NCBI GenBank assembly: GCA_016930085.1
Contig: JAFGHO010000124.1
Coordinates: 1 to 64,000, forward strand
Source of the DNA: Spirochaetales bacterium
GTDB taxonomy: Bacteria > Spirochaetota > Spirochaetia > SZUA-6 > JAFGRV01
Length of the DNA stretch: 64,000 nucleotides
Direction: 5' to 3'
This document shows, piece after piece, positions 56,335 to 64,000 of the stretch (positions within the stretch are counted from its first letter, which is position 1; the number at the start of each line of letters is the position of its first letter). The notes beneath the pieces are model-generated. The model searched no databases, had not been told where the DNA came from, and was given only the letters and a program-made list of their open reading frames with translations. A program made the position numbers and the translations under genes.

Positions 56335-57825
56335 ATGGAAAACAGGCCAAAGAAAAGCTTTTTTATATGGCTAATATTCCTTATCGTTCTACCGCTTATC
56401 GCGATTATCATACTCGCAACGATAAGTTTTATAATGTATCAACACACGATATCCTTCAACGAGTTTCTGATCAGGGGGGAGTTGCTGACAAAGCAGGCGG
56501 CCCATCTTGCGGAAAAACCGATCCTCGAAGAAAGTTTTTTCGATCTTATCGATGCGATCGAAATGATCAGTAAGGAAAAGGATGTGGTGCAGGTTCACGT
56601 CATAGATACAAAAGGAATGATTATCGAAAGCAGTAACCACCGGATGAGAAAAAACCGTTCGGTCCATACCTTGATAAGAGACTTTACATGGAAAGATTTC
56701 GGAAAGGGAAATGTAGTCCATTTCCTCTATCCGATTTTCGGCGGAGTAAAGGGGTTTACCTGCGTCGAACTCTCCAAAAAGCGGATGAACGATGATTTGA
56801 GAAATATTTCGGTTATCGCTATGATTTTTCTTGTTCTCTTCATCGTGTTATCCATTTTCATTTCGTTTCTCATTTCCCGTTCGATCATAAAACCGATAAA
56901 CAGCCTTCAGGTGACGTTCAAAGAGGTTTCGGAAGGGAATCTTCTTGCCCCTATCGATATAACAAGGACGGACGAACTCGGCAATCTGGCACGAAGCTTT
57001 TCACAGACAAGGGATGAGATTGTAAAACATATCAATGAATTGAAACGGAAAGAAAGAATCGATAAAGAAATGGAAATAGCGGCATCCGTGCAGCGTTTCA
57101 TGCTTCCCGAAAAAGCCGCATATATCAGGGATTACGACAGCGCGGCTGTTTCCATCCCGGCCGGTGAAGTGGGCGGAGATTTCTATGATATCCTTCCGAT
57201 CGACAGAGAGAATTTTCTCCTCATCATCGGCGATGTCTCGGGCAAGGGACTACAGTCCGCGCTATACCTGAGTACGGCGATGAGTATCCTTTCGACCGCC
57301 GTCCATGATTTTATCATAAGGGGCGCGAATGCCGCTACTTTCTCCCCGTTGACGATGTTGAAAATACTCAATGATGTGCTTATGTCCAAAATGAAAAGAA
57401 CCAATTTTGTCACCGCTTTTCTCGGGGTGCTGAATACCCGTGAACATGTATTCCGGTATGCGAACAGCGGGCATGAGCCCGCGATACTGTATAATCCGAA
57501 AACCGGAACATATGAGGAATTGAAAACAGAGGGCCAGGCATGCGGTATTGTTAGGCAGGAGCAGTATGTTACAACCCTGGAGGAAGGAACCGCGCTCGTA
57601 GGGCTCAAGAATTATCTCTTGTTCTATACCAATGGGGTAACGGATGTCCGGAATAAAAACAATGAATCATACAGGTCACTTTTTCTCGATCGTATTAAAA
57701 AAATCGAGGGAGATGAAACGGCAGATGCAATCGTCTCCGGCATATGTAAAAGTGTCGAGGATTTTCTTGACGGAGAGCCGCGAAGCGATGATTTGACAAT
57801 CGTCTGCCTGAAACGGCTGGCCTGA
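56335..57825 (+). CDS. Membrane sensor phosphatase: periplasmic domain, HAMP, SpoIIE/PP2C
   Basis: A 496-residue protein. A membrane helix (about 11-32) leads to an extracytoplasmic domain of about 125 residues (VHVIDTKGMIIESSNH), a second helix (about 158-182) and a HAMP domain. The C-terminal SpoIIE/RsbU-type serine phosphatase (about 255-495) has GEVGGDFYD, IGDVSGKG, ANSGHEPAILY and SDDLTIVCLK with the metal-binding Asp residues. YTNGVTD replaces the usual YTDGVTE. Such enzymes dephosphorylate anti-anti-sigma factors; none is adjacent. Four-base spacing after the solute-binding protein points to a ligand-sensing pair. Confidence 0.9.
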   Translation: MENRPKKSFFIWLIFLIVLPLIAIIILATISFIMYQHTISFNEFLIRGELLTKQAAHLAEKPILEESFFDLIDAIEMISKEKDVVQVHVIDTKGMIIESSNHRMRKNRSVHTLIRDFTWKDFGKGNVVHFLYPIFGGVKGFTCVELSKKRMNDDLRNISVIAMIFLVLFIVLSIFISFLISRSIIKPINSLQVTFKEVSEGNLLAPIDITRTDELGNLARSFSQTRDEIVKHINELKRKERIDKEMEIAASVQRFMLPEKAAYIRDYDSAAVSIPAGEVGGDFYDILPIDRENFLLIIGDVSGKGLQSALYLSTAMSILSTAVHDFIIRGANAATFSPLTMLKILNDVLMSKMKRTNFVTAFLGVLNTREHVFRYANSGHEPAILYNPKTGTYEELKTEGQACGIVRQEQYVTTLEEGTALVGLKNYLLFYTNGVTDVRNKNNESYRSLFLDRIKKIEGDETADAIVSGICKSVEDFLDGEPRSDDLTIVCLKRLA

Positions 57826-57903
57826 CGATAAATAGCCGGTGAATTGCCGGTTATTGGTCCGCATGTATTTCCATTGCCTCGCTATTCCCGTAAAACGGGT
57901 TTC

Positions 57904-57924
57904 GTGGGCGCGTTTATATTGAAA
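57904..57924 (+). repeat. Partial CRISPR-repeat-like sequence outside the array
   Basis: GTGGGCGCGT (57904-57913) and ATTGAAA (57918-57924) match the 3' half of the array repeat, with a 4-base gap instead of 2. The 5' half of the repeat is not present. It lies just before the start of the AhpD-like gene. Chance or relic cannot be settled. Confidence 0.3.
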
Positions 57925-57935
57925 GGGTAAAGATC

Positions 57936-58304
57936 GTGGATGAGTCGTTTGATAACAAAATAAAGGAAATCAGGCAGGGCAGGAAACATTTCCATAATTC
58001 TTTTGTTTCTCTTGATTTACCGGTTTACAAGGCTTTTCTGAAAATGGAAAAGGCGGCCTTTACCGACAGGGTGCTGCCGAAACGAACAAAGGAGCTTGTA
58101 GCGGTCGGTATTTCAATCGCGATCAATTGCGAATCCTGTATGGAATGGCATATCGGGGAAGCGCTGCGTTCGGGTGCCAAGGAAGCCGAAATACTCGAGG
58201 TAATCGAAGTCGGTATGGAGATGGGGGGCGGGCCCGCAACCGTTTCAAGCAGGTTTGCCCTCAAGGTGCTGGAATATTACCGGGAACACGGACAAAGAGG
58301 TTGA
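57936..58304 (+). CDS. Carboxymuconolactone decarboxylase/AhpD-like protein
   Basis: A 122-residue protein with a GTG start at 57936, preceded by AAAGGG. It has the AhpD-type motif NCESCMEWH with the redox pair C65 and C68 and the following His, inside the helical fold (VLPKRTKELVAVGISIAI before, IGEALRSGAKEAEILEVIEV after). Family members are small cytosolic, often hexameric, peroxidase-like or disulfide-exchange proteins. It stands alone, converging on the second GH9 gene; I see no linked peroxiredoxin. Confidence 0.88.
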   Translation: MDESFDNKIKEIRQGRKHFHNSFVSLDLPVYKAFLKMEKAAFTDRVLPKRTKELVAVGISIAINCESCMEWHIGEALRSGAKEAEILEVIEVGMEMGGGPATVSSRFALKVLEYYREHGQRG

Positions 58305-58339
58305 GAGTTTGACGGACCCCCGAAAATGGATGCCGTCGT

Positions 58340-60568
58340 CTAACAGAGTTCGTCGATCAGTCCCACGTAATACCGCGCGATGAGAAGCGCATCGACGATA
58401 TTGATCGTATTGTCGCAGTTGGCATCCGCCATGCCGCTGTTGAAATTTTCCGGACTCAAACCCACATAATACTGGGCGACAAGAAGCGCGTCGACGATAT
58501 CGATGCTTCCGCTGTCGTTGACATCACCCAATACACCTGAAGGCGGCGAGGTAGGCGAACCGGGATTCGTCGGTCCGGGAGGACCCGTCGGGGTTGCCGC
58601 AGGCGGAGCGGTCTGAGCGCCCCCTGGCGGTTCGAGACCCCAGAGAAGCACACCATTGTCATAGACGGGGATGTATTCCGTTTTTCCCTTGAATGTCTTG
58701 CAGTCATAATCCGGATTTGTCGTTATGTCCTGATACGACCAGTCATTCCCGAACCCGCCGGTAACGGGGCTGGAAATACTGACCGTCGCCTCTTTTTCGC
58801 ATTTATCCCAGTACCCGGGGTGGATGAGTGTGCCGGTAAAATCGACGGTGAAATAATAAACATCGCCGGCCCACTGACTGAGCCCGGAAACAGATCCCCC
58901 TTCGTCGCTTTCTTTTAACGCCAGTTTGATATCGCCCGTCGAATAGCCCGCATTAAAAACCTCGGAGAGATCCATAAAATAGCGGGCGGACATTCCCGAC
59001 CGTACGGTCGGCGGCCACGCGGAGCGGTTGTTCACCTGAAAAAGCACATGGACGTCACTCGGACCCTCCCATTGTATCCATCCCCGGACAAAATATTCGG
59101 TCAGGGCTTCTTCTTCCGGCGGCCTGAAATCCTCCGGCTGCGGCCAGCCGGCGAGCGGTTCGCCCCCGTAGGCCGAATACATTCTCGCGAGTGACCCGAC
59201 AAACCCCGCGTTGTAATCGTCGGCGACCTCGTTCAATGTGTAGTCCCGCACGTCGTCGTTCGGTATGTCGTTCGAATCCGGTCCGCCGACCAGGGCGCCG
59301 AAAAGGATATGACGGTGAAAGGTCGGTACATCGAGCATACTCAGCCATGAGCAGTGCGCGGTCCGGTGGTGGGGGTGCTGCGGCGGGTTTTCGCCGAATC
59401 CGACCATGTAACTCCCGCCCTTGGGGTTGTCTCCGAGTACGTAGTTGAGCTGTTTTTCAGCGAACTCGCGGTAGGTGGCTTTCTTTGAGGCTGTTCCCAC
59501 CGAATCGTCGTCCGACCAGACAAATGCGAGGAACGCGGCGGTTGTCGCATAGCGGAGTGCCCCCCAGTTGGAAAGGTACGCCAGTCCGCCCGGAGAATAG
59601 GCGACCCCCGAGCCGGGAAGAAACCAGTCGAGGTTCGCCTCGACCGCTTCGACATACTCCGGGTCCTTTGTTATCTGGGTCATTTTAAGCACGGCGCCGT
59701 AGCTGACATCGTCCCAGCAGTGGGTGTGGTGGCCCCCGAGTGAACCGATCGGAATATACGACAGCGCTTTATCGAGGTATGATTCATTATTCGTCTTGAT
59801 ATACAACCAGACGGCGGCCCAGGTGAGGTCGTCGAGGTACCCCCCGGACATATAAAAGGCCGGGAGGGGGTATTTGCCCCGGTAGGTGTCCGCGAACGAG
59901 AAAAGCTGTTCCGCGTGGGTGAGGAGGGTCGCCGCGTACGAGGGGTTCGTCGGTTCGAAAATAATAGAACCGATCGCCATAGCGGCGGCCGCCTGACCGG
60001 CAACGTCGGAACCGGGGGTGGATGTGTCCACCTTGAAGGAATTGCGTTCGGTAAAAAGATGGACGACTTCGGGCGGCACCCAGCAGCTGTGGTCCGATTC
60101 GCCGTCGCCGCAGTCATAATAATAGACATTCGCAGACGGGTGGCATTTGATAAAGTAATCGAGCGCCCACTTGATTTCATCGAGTATATCGTCGAGAAGA
60201 CCGGCGCGCTCGAACCCGTCACGGTATTCGTAAACCCCCCATCCGAGCTGGGCCGCCGTGTATGCCATCGGCATGCCGAATTTCACGTGGTCGCCCGCGT
60301 CGAACCAGCCTCCCGTGAGGTCGAGCCCGACATCCTTGCCGTCGTCCATACAGGTGTCGGCCCTGTAGGGGAGAATGTAGTCGTCCGGAAGATCGCCCGA
60401 ACGCTGCGCCTTGTAAAAGAGAATCGCTTTCTGAAGCGCCTCCCCGTAATTGTAATACGAACCGCCGGAACGGGGTTCGGCATAGATGGTTGCACCTGAT
60501 GCGGCGATCAATACGGTAAGCAGAAAAATCAGCCGAATTGTTTTTGTTTTCTCGTTTTTTATTTCCAT
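58340..60568 (-). CDS. GH9 endoglucanase with CBM3c and C-terminal dockerin, second copy
   Basis: A 742-residue secreted enzyme. After a signal peptide (about 1-30), GH9 has TGGWFDAGDHVKF with D90 and D93, HHRTAHCSW near 405 and NEVADDYNAGF near 445-455 with the catalytic Glu. A CBM3c-like module (about 480-650) follows, then a PPAATPTGPPGPTNPG linker unlike the TVTNPP one of the first GH9, and a dockerin with DVNDSGSIDIVD and DANCDNTINIVD ending in Cys. It shares the domain order of the enzyme at 15906-18038 but is diverged. It should cleave cellulose or mixed-linkage beta-glucan. It has its own promoter. Confidence 0.93.
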   Translation of the reverse strand: MEIKNEKTKTIRLIFLLTVLIAASGATIYAEPRSGGSYYNYGEALQKAILFYKAQRSGDLPDDYILPYRADTCMDDGKDVGLDLTGGWFDAGDHVKFGMPMAYTAAQLGWGVYEYRDGFERAGLLDDILDEIKWALDYFIKCHPSANVYYYDCGDGESDHSCWVPPEVVHLFTERNSFKVDTSTPGSDVAGQAAAAMAIGSIIFEPTNPSYAATLLTHAEQLFSFADTYRGKYPLPAFYMSGGYLDDLTWAAVWLYIKTNNESYLDKALSYIPIGSLGGHHTHCWDDVSYGAVLKMTQITKDPEYVEAVEANLDWFLPGSGVAYSPGGLAYLSNWGALRYATTAAFLAFVWSDDDSVGTASKKATYREFAEKQLNYVLGDNPKGGSYMVGFGENPPQHPHHRTAHCSWLSMLDVPTFHRHILFGALVGGPDSNDIPNDDVRDYTLNEVADDYNAGFVGSLARMYSAYGGEPLAGWPQPEDFRPPEEEALTEYFVRGWIQWEGPSDVHVLFQVNNRSAWPPTVRSGMSARYFMDLSEVFNAGYSTGDIKLALKESDEGGSVSGLSQWAGDVYYFTVDFTGTLIHPGYWDKCEKEATVSISSPVTGGFGNDWSYQDITTNPDYDCKTFKGKTEYIPVYDNGVLLWGLEPPGGAQTAPPAATPTGPPGPTNPGSPTSPPSGVLGDVNDSGSIDIVDALLVAQYYVGLSPENFNSGMADANCDNTINIVDALLIARYYVGLIDELC

Positions 60569-60606
60569 TTTATTTCTCCGTTTTTGGTTTGTTTTCCAGT
60601 ATATAG

Positions 60607-60635
60607 ATGATATGATGAATGGTTGCCGTTGTCAA
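60607..60635 (-). promoter_or_regulatory. Sigma-70-type promoter for the second GH9 gene
   Basis: On the minus strand, TTGACA (60630-60635), a 17-base spacer and TATCAT (60607-60612), about 38 bases before the start codon. Confidence 0.7.
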
Positions 60636-60690
60636 GCAAAGAATACTATAATCAGCATATCGGGTGAGATCCGGATAATTTTAAGCAATG

Positions 60691-61329
60691 TCACTTGATC
60701 TTCTCGACGAGGTATCGGATTATCGTGTAATAGTCCTCCGGTTTGGTAAAGGGCTTCTCCGGTCCCCGCAGGTATTCCTCTTCATGGATGCCCTTGAAGC
60801 GGTAGCCTTTTGCTTTTATGAAATCCTGAAGGCGTTCGATGGTCGGCAGTTCATCTTCATACGGGCCGATATGAAGAATTTCCGCCACCTCACCGTATTC
60901 CCATGTAGCGATCTCCGGTTTCGGTTCCCCTTTCCCGGGAGGTTCGGTAAGCTGTGAAGCCCACGGCACCGGCAGCCCGATATACCATGTCCGGTCGGTC
61001 ACATACCCCTGACCGGCCAGCTCAGAAAGCGGCCTGTCGACCGGCACATTGCAGCGAAGGAGGGGGGCGGACTGGCCCGGCCCCTTCGGCACGCCGGGCA
61101 TCTTGAAGTATTCGGAATAGAGGGCAGAAAAGGCCTTTGGCAGAACCTCCTCCGGGCTCCCCGAAACCTCTACCTGAAGCACCCGCCGATCTTCCATGTT
61201 CGTGATTCTGGGGTCTTTCAGAAATTCGTACTGCTCAAGATCGGGCCCGGACATGAAGACCATAAAAAAAAGAACTACGGCGATGATGATGACAACGAGC
61301 GCGATAGCGATAACGATGATTGTTCTCAT
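60691..61329 (-). CDS. Membrane-anchored GyrI-like small-molecule-binding protein
   Basis: A 212-residue protein from the ATG at 61329, which has AGGAGGT nine bases upstream; a GTG further out gives a longer frame. A hydrophobic helix (about 3-24) is followed by a GyrI/AraC-effector-binding-like domain: VLQVEVSGSPEEVLPKAFSA, WYIGLPVPWASQL, and VAEILHIGPYEDELPTIERL with KGIHEEEYLRGP. Such domains bind small hydrophobic ligands. Stand-alone membrane-tethered forms have no fixed role. It has a possible promoter at 61369-61396. Confidence 0.78.
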   Translation of the reverse strand: MRTIIVIAIALVVIIIAVVLFFMVFMSGPDLEQYEFLKDPRITNMEDRRVLQVEVSGSPEEVLPKAFSALYSEYFKMPGVPKGPGQSAPLLRCNVPVDRPLSELAGQGYVTDRTWYIGLPVPWASQLTEPPGKGEPKPEIATWEYGEVAEILHIGPYEDELPTIERLQDFIKAKGYRFKGIHEEEYLRGPEKPFTKPEDYYTIIRYLVEKIK

Positions 61330-61368
61330 GACGGATGCACCTCCTGGTTTTTGCACAATTTTATAGGG

Positions 61369-61396
61369 AGTATAGCATAATTGATTTTTAAATCAA
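61369..61396 (-). promoter_or_regulatory. Possible promoter for the GyrI-like gene
   Basis: On the minus strand, TTGATT (61391-61396), a 16-base spacer and TATACT (61369-61374). It overlaps a TTGATTT/AAATCAA hairpin (61381-61396). Confidence 0.4.
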
Positions 61397-61413
61397 GGAT
61401 TTTTGGCTAAAAT

Positions 61414-61444
61414 AAAAAAGGTGTTGAAGCATGACTCCAACACC
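61414..61444 (-). terminator. Rho-independent terminator of the repeat-linker lipoprotein gene
   Basis: On the minus strand, GGTGTTG pairs with CAACACC (stem extended past one mismatch), followed by six T residues. Confidence 0.85.
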
Positions 61445-61466
61445 CACGGTTTTCTCAGAAACAGGT

Positions 61467-62486
61467 TCAGGGAACCGGATATACGTCGTATCTTGCCACA
61501 TACTCTTCTTTTGCTTTATCTGTATTCCAATCTTTAATGATGAGTGACTTGTCTGTTCCAATTTCATTACCGTTCTTATCTTCCCATCGTAAAAATGTAT
61601 ACGAGGCATTGTATCCTCCCGAACCACATGATTGGTTATGAGCGGTAAGCGTCATTTCATCTCCATAACGATAACAGCTTTTATTCGGTTCGACGGTAAC
61701 CAGATCCGGATAACAGCCATAATTGATCATCTCTCTGTTTTTTTGATTTTTCAGTTTATATATCAGCGGAGTGTCGCCGCTTTTACTGAAATTACCGGTA
61801 ATACTCATGTTTTTATATACATATAACGATAAGGGATTCGAGTTTCCGGCATTTTCTCCATTTACAGTCCAACTATCAAATTGATAACAAGTATATGCTT
61901 CAGCCGTTATCGTCACTTGTTCTCCTTCTTCATATGTTGTTTTAGCGGGATTTATAGCGACGCTTCCATAGCCGGAACTATTGGCTGAAACAGAAACACT
62001 ATAAGTCGGTGGTGATGTCGGTGGTGATGTCGGTGGTGATGTCGGTAGTGATGTCGGTAGTGATGTCGGTAGTGATGTCGGTAGTGATGTCGGTAGTGTC
62101 TCTATTGATGTTGTTGTCGTTGTCACAATATGTATTTTTTTGACTGCTTTATCCGCTCTTTTTATATTGACATGTTCGTTTTTCTCTCCAATGACCGTAT
62201 CGTCTTCTGAAATTGCCTTTACGGTGATTCCCCAGTCGCCGGCAGCGAGTCCGGTAAAGGTTTCCTTGTTGTTTTCGATATCCTTTTTTATATACCGGCT
62301 GTCCGGTCCGAAAAGTTCGATCTCATACTTGTCAATCATCACCGAATCAATGTCGGGTTCAATAGTCAATTCCAGATCCCCTTTGCCTTCGGGGGGAAAG
62401 AGTTCCTCGCATCCTGTGAAAAAGAGAATGAGTAAAACCGTAATAACGGGAAATAAATAAAGACAATGTTTCATGACTTTTTTCAT
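61467..62486 (-). CDS. Lipoprotein with repeat linker and InlB-like B-repeat
   Basis: A 339-residue protein from the ATG at 62486 (GGAGG upstream). The lipobox is LILFFTGC. A first beta domain (about 35-115) is followed by a TSLP/TSPP repeat linker (about 129-160). A B-repeat-like domain (about 165-230) has AKTTYEEGEQVTITAEAYTC and FDSWTVNGENAG, the divergent InlB pattern. A second such unit ends the protein (NKSCYRYGDEMTLTAHNQSC, FLRWEDKNG). Surface adhesion is a guess from the fold. It lies 84 bases downstream of the third PEGA gene on the same strand. Confidence 0.8.
   Translation of the reverse strand: MKKVMKHCLYLFPVITVLLILFFTGCEELFPPEGKGDLELTIEPDIDSVMIDKYEIELFGPDSRYIKKDIENNKETFTGLAAGDWGITVKAISEDDTVIGEKNEHVNIKRADKAVKKIHIVTTTTTSIETLPTSLPTSLPTSLPTSLPTSPPTSPPTSPPTYSVSVSANSSGYGSVAINPAKTTYEEGEQVTITAEAYTCYQFDSWTVNGENAGNSNPLSLYVYKNMSITGNFSKSGDTPLIYKLKNQKNREMINYGCYPDLVTVEPNKSCYRYGDEMTLTAHNQSCGSGGYNASYTFLRWEDKNGNEIGTDKSLIIKDWNTDKAKEEYVARYDVYPVP
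62008..62098. repeat. 12-bp tandem repeat in a lipoprotein linker
   Basis: Seven full 12-bp units run from 62008 to 62091: three GGTGGTGATGTC, then four GGTAGTGATGTC. A partial eighth unit ends at 62098. They encode the TSLP/TSPP linker in frame. The unit sorting into two homogeneous blocks suggests recent expansion by slippage. Confidence 0.9.
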
Positions 62487-62570
62487 AATATCCTCCAATG
62501 ACTGCTGTGTTGAGTACTCATACAATAAATCGCCTGAACGCATCGTTTACCTCGCTGAGGTATAAAAAAA

Positions 62571-64000
62571 TTACCGCCGGATGAGTTCGTACAAATGCCG
62601 GTTCGTGATCGTCCCATCAATGGCGGAATAGAGCCAGCTCGCCGAGGCGCCGACGATCCCCGAGATGATGAGTGTTCCGCAGAGGTCTTTCATATCTCTT
62701 GCATCATTGGCTTCGTTTATAAAAGACGGCCTGCCGGTTTTTTTCCATTTATCGACCAGCCGGTTATGTTCCCCGTCGAAATAAAACCACCCGAACGCGG
62801 AAATACCGGTGCAGAGGGTGGAAACGGTAAATGCACTCAGTAAGAGCGCCCCCTTCACCGGTTCGCGGTTATAGAACTGGAGGGCGGAGGGAACGAACAT
62901 GAGACCCCACTGGTCCCTGTAATCGATGATCTCTTTCTGTTCAAGCGACAGCGAGGAGAAGGGGGTGATTTCAAGTCGCCTGTCGTAGATAAGCCATTTT
63001 TTCTTCCAGGCGGGATCGTCCAGAAAAACACGAAGCCGGTAAATATCCGGAACGAGGCCGCCGTATGTATGGGGAAGAACCAGGGGCGCTTCGCCGTCGA
63101 TTGACGCTGAAAAGGATGATGAGAAATCGAGTGAGACGCTTCCTTTCGACGGGAGGATAATAGGGGAAATGGGCTGCGTGGTATCGATGATGTTACTGAA
63201 GACCGTCCTGTTTTCTTTTTCATACAAGGCTTCGACGAGATATTCCCTGCCCCAGAAGAGATTTTTTCTGAAAATCGTTTTTCCCGCTTTTTTTTGATCG
63301 ATATACACGGTGCATTCCTCATCCGATTCAATGACAAGCGGAACCAGGACATCGATTTCTTTCGTGTATGTTCTTCCCTCTTCAATGGCAATGGCTGACT
63401 TGAAGATTTCCTCTTCGCTGCCGTTTTCATCCCGATAGACGAGCCTGATCGTGTGTTCTCCTGCAGTCAGCGGCAGTCTGACCGGAGTATTTGCCGACGG
63501 GACGCCGTCGATAAAAAGCAGACATGCTTCGGTAGTATGAAGGGAGAGAAATCCGGGGGAAAGCTTGTGTTCGGTTATTTTCTCACAGACGCCGATGAGG
63601 GAATCGAACCTCGTGTTCAGGGTCATCGCGTCCGTATCGGTGATACCGATGCGTTCGAAGCTGTTATGGGTTTCAAGATCTACGTCGACCCTCCGGTAAA
63701 TCGTAAAAATGATGGTGACCGCCGTTTCGTCGTTGGAGAATGTTCCGCTGATGATATAATCAGTGTCGAAATCACTCGCGATCGAAGCGATCACGTTTTG
63801 TCGTTTTAAATCGGTCTTGTCATAACAATGGGCGACCATATATTCATGGAATCGGGAATAGGGGATGGCAGTAAAACCGGAAAGGTGCTTGACCGGTTCA
63901 TAGAGGTAATTGGGGATATATGTCTCGAGTCTGTCGTAGAGAACGCTCCCTTCGTTCAGGAAGGGCATAAAGAGGATCGTTTTTTGCGTATCCTTTCCGT
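62571..64000 (-). CDS. PEGA-domain membrane protein, copy 3 (5' end outside window)
   Basis: A partial gene; the frame runs off the window edge and reads KDTQKTILFMPFLNEGS at its left-hand protein end, matching the other two PEGA proteins, so the ATG at 63968 is internal. TolB-N-like region (DTDYIISGTFSND), PEGA-like units (CLLFIDGVPSANTPVRLPL; CTVYIDQKKAGKTIF), and the C-terminal FVPSALQFYNREPVKG segment with hydrophobic stretches are all present. The copy is separate from the tandem module at 9225-14609 and is followed by a lipoprotein gene of a different kind. Confidence 0.85.
   Translation of the reverse strand, partial: GKDTQKTILFMPFLNEGSVLYDRLETYIPNYLYEPVKHLSGFTAIPYSRFHEYMVAHCYDKTDLKRQNVIASIASDFDTDYIISGTFSNDETAVTIIFTIYRRVDVDLETHNSFERIGITDTDAMTLNTRFDSLIGVCEKITEHKLSPGFLSLHTTEACLLFIDGVPSANTPVRLPLTAGEHTIRLVYRDENGSEEEIFKSAIAIEEGRTYTKEIDVLVPLVIESDEECTVYIDQKKAGKTIFRKNLFWGREYLVEALYEKENRTVFSNIIDTTQPISPIILPSKGSVSLDFSSSFSASIDGEAPLVLPHTYGGLVPDIYRLRVFLDDPAWKKKWLIYDRRLEITPFSSLSLEQKEIIDYRDQWGLMFVPSALQFYNREPVKGALLLSAFTVSTLCTGISAFGWFYFDGEHNRLVDKWKKTGRPSFINEANDARDMKDLCGTLIISGIVGASASWLYSAIDGTITNRHLYELIRR

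Noticed and set aside
62548-62562. TACCTC-GCT-GAGGTA palindrome near the end of the third PEGA gene
   Set aside because: The T run lies on the wrong side for a minus-strand terminator and operator function cannot be supported.

Overview
The window reads as a chromosomal segment of an uncultured, plant-polysaccharide-degrading bacterium, most likely a spirochaete (Spirochaetota). This is inferred from many lipoproteins with short loose lipoboxes (SC, GC or AC before the mature Cys), several PilZ proteins, a small helical protein of a type I associate with spirochaetes, giant Ig-repeat surface proteins and PEGA proteins. No rRNA or other phylogenetic marker is present, so the assignment is tentative. 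Promoters of the housekeeping type (TTGACA-like, 17 nt, TATAAT-like) can be read at many loci.

Layout. 1-1501: leader-distal end of a type I-C-like CRISPR array (22 repeats, plus one decayed repeat); its cas genes would lie left of the window. 1672-7405: minus-strand block with a MutS-like ATPase, a lipoprotein, an accessory trio (NimA-like flavoprotein, aminoglycoside 6-adenylyltransferase, RibD/DHFR-like reductase) and a lectin-like lipoprotein. 7406-8362: gene-poor, with a dispersed palindromic repeat. 9225-14609: a two-gene module (PEGA membrane protein plus FG-GAP lipoprotein) present twice in tandem. 15906-29220: dockerin-bearing enzymes (GH9 endoglucanase, BNR_4-type lyase/sialidase-like protein, DUF3160 protein, GH5_8 beta-mannanase) interleaved with an alkaline phosphatase, an ABC exporter and a frameshifted small gene. 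29543-35940: lipoproteins, including an operon of two cohesin-like lipoproteins flanking a subtilisin-like lipoprotein. 35981-40375: sigma factor, 2-hydroxyacid dehydrogenase, MFS-HEAT fusion. 40671-51481: an operon of two giant Ig-repeat surface proteins behind an attenuator-like leader. 51586-57825: signalling (REC-pseudoGGDEF-PilZ; CBM-TM-PilZ; orphan solute-binding protein plus SpoIIE phosphatase). 57936-64000: AhpD-like protein, second GH9-CBM3-dockerin enzyme, GyrI-like membrane protein, a repeat-linker lipoprotein and a third PEGA paralogue cut by the window end.

The main hypothesis is a cell-surface cellulosome-like system. Five secreted proteins carry near-identical dockerin duplexes whose Ca-loop positions 10-11 are IV (II in one repeat). 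Two lipoproteins carry cohesin-like beta-sandwich modules (one and three copies) that could dock them on the cell surface. GH9 endoglucanases, a GH5_8 mannanase and a possible uronate lyase give the substrate logic: beta-glucan, mannan and acidic polysaccharide. The CBM-TM-PilZ receptor may couple extracellular sugar to c-di-GMP signalling. The cohesin assignment rests on pattern recognition and needs structure or profile confirmation.
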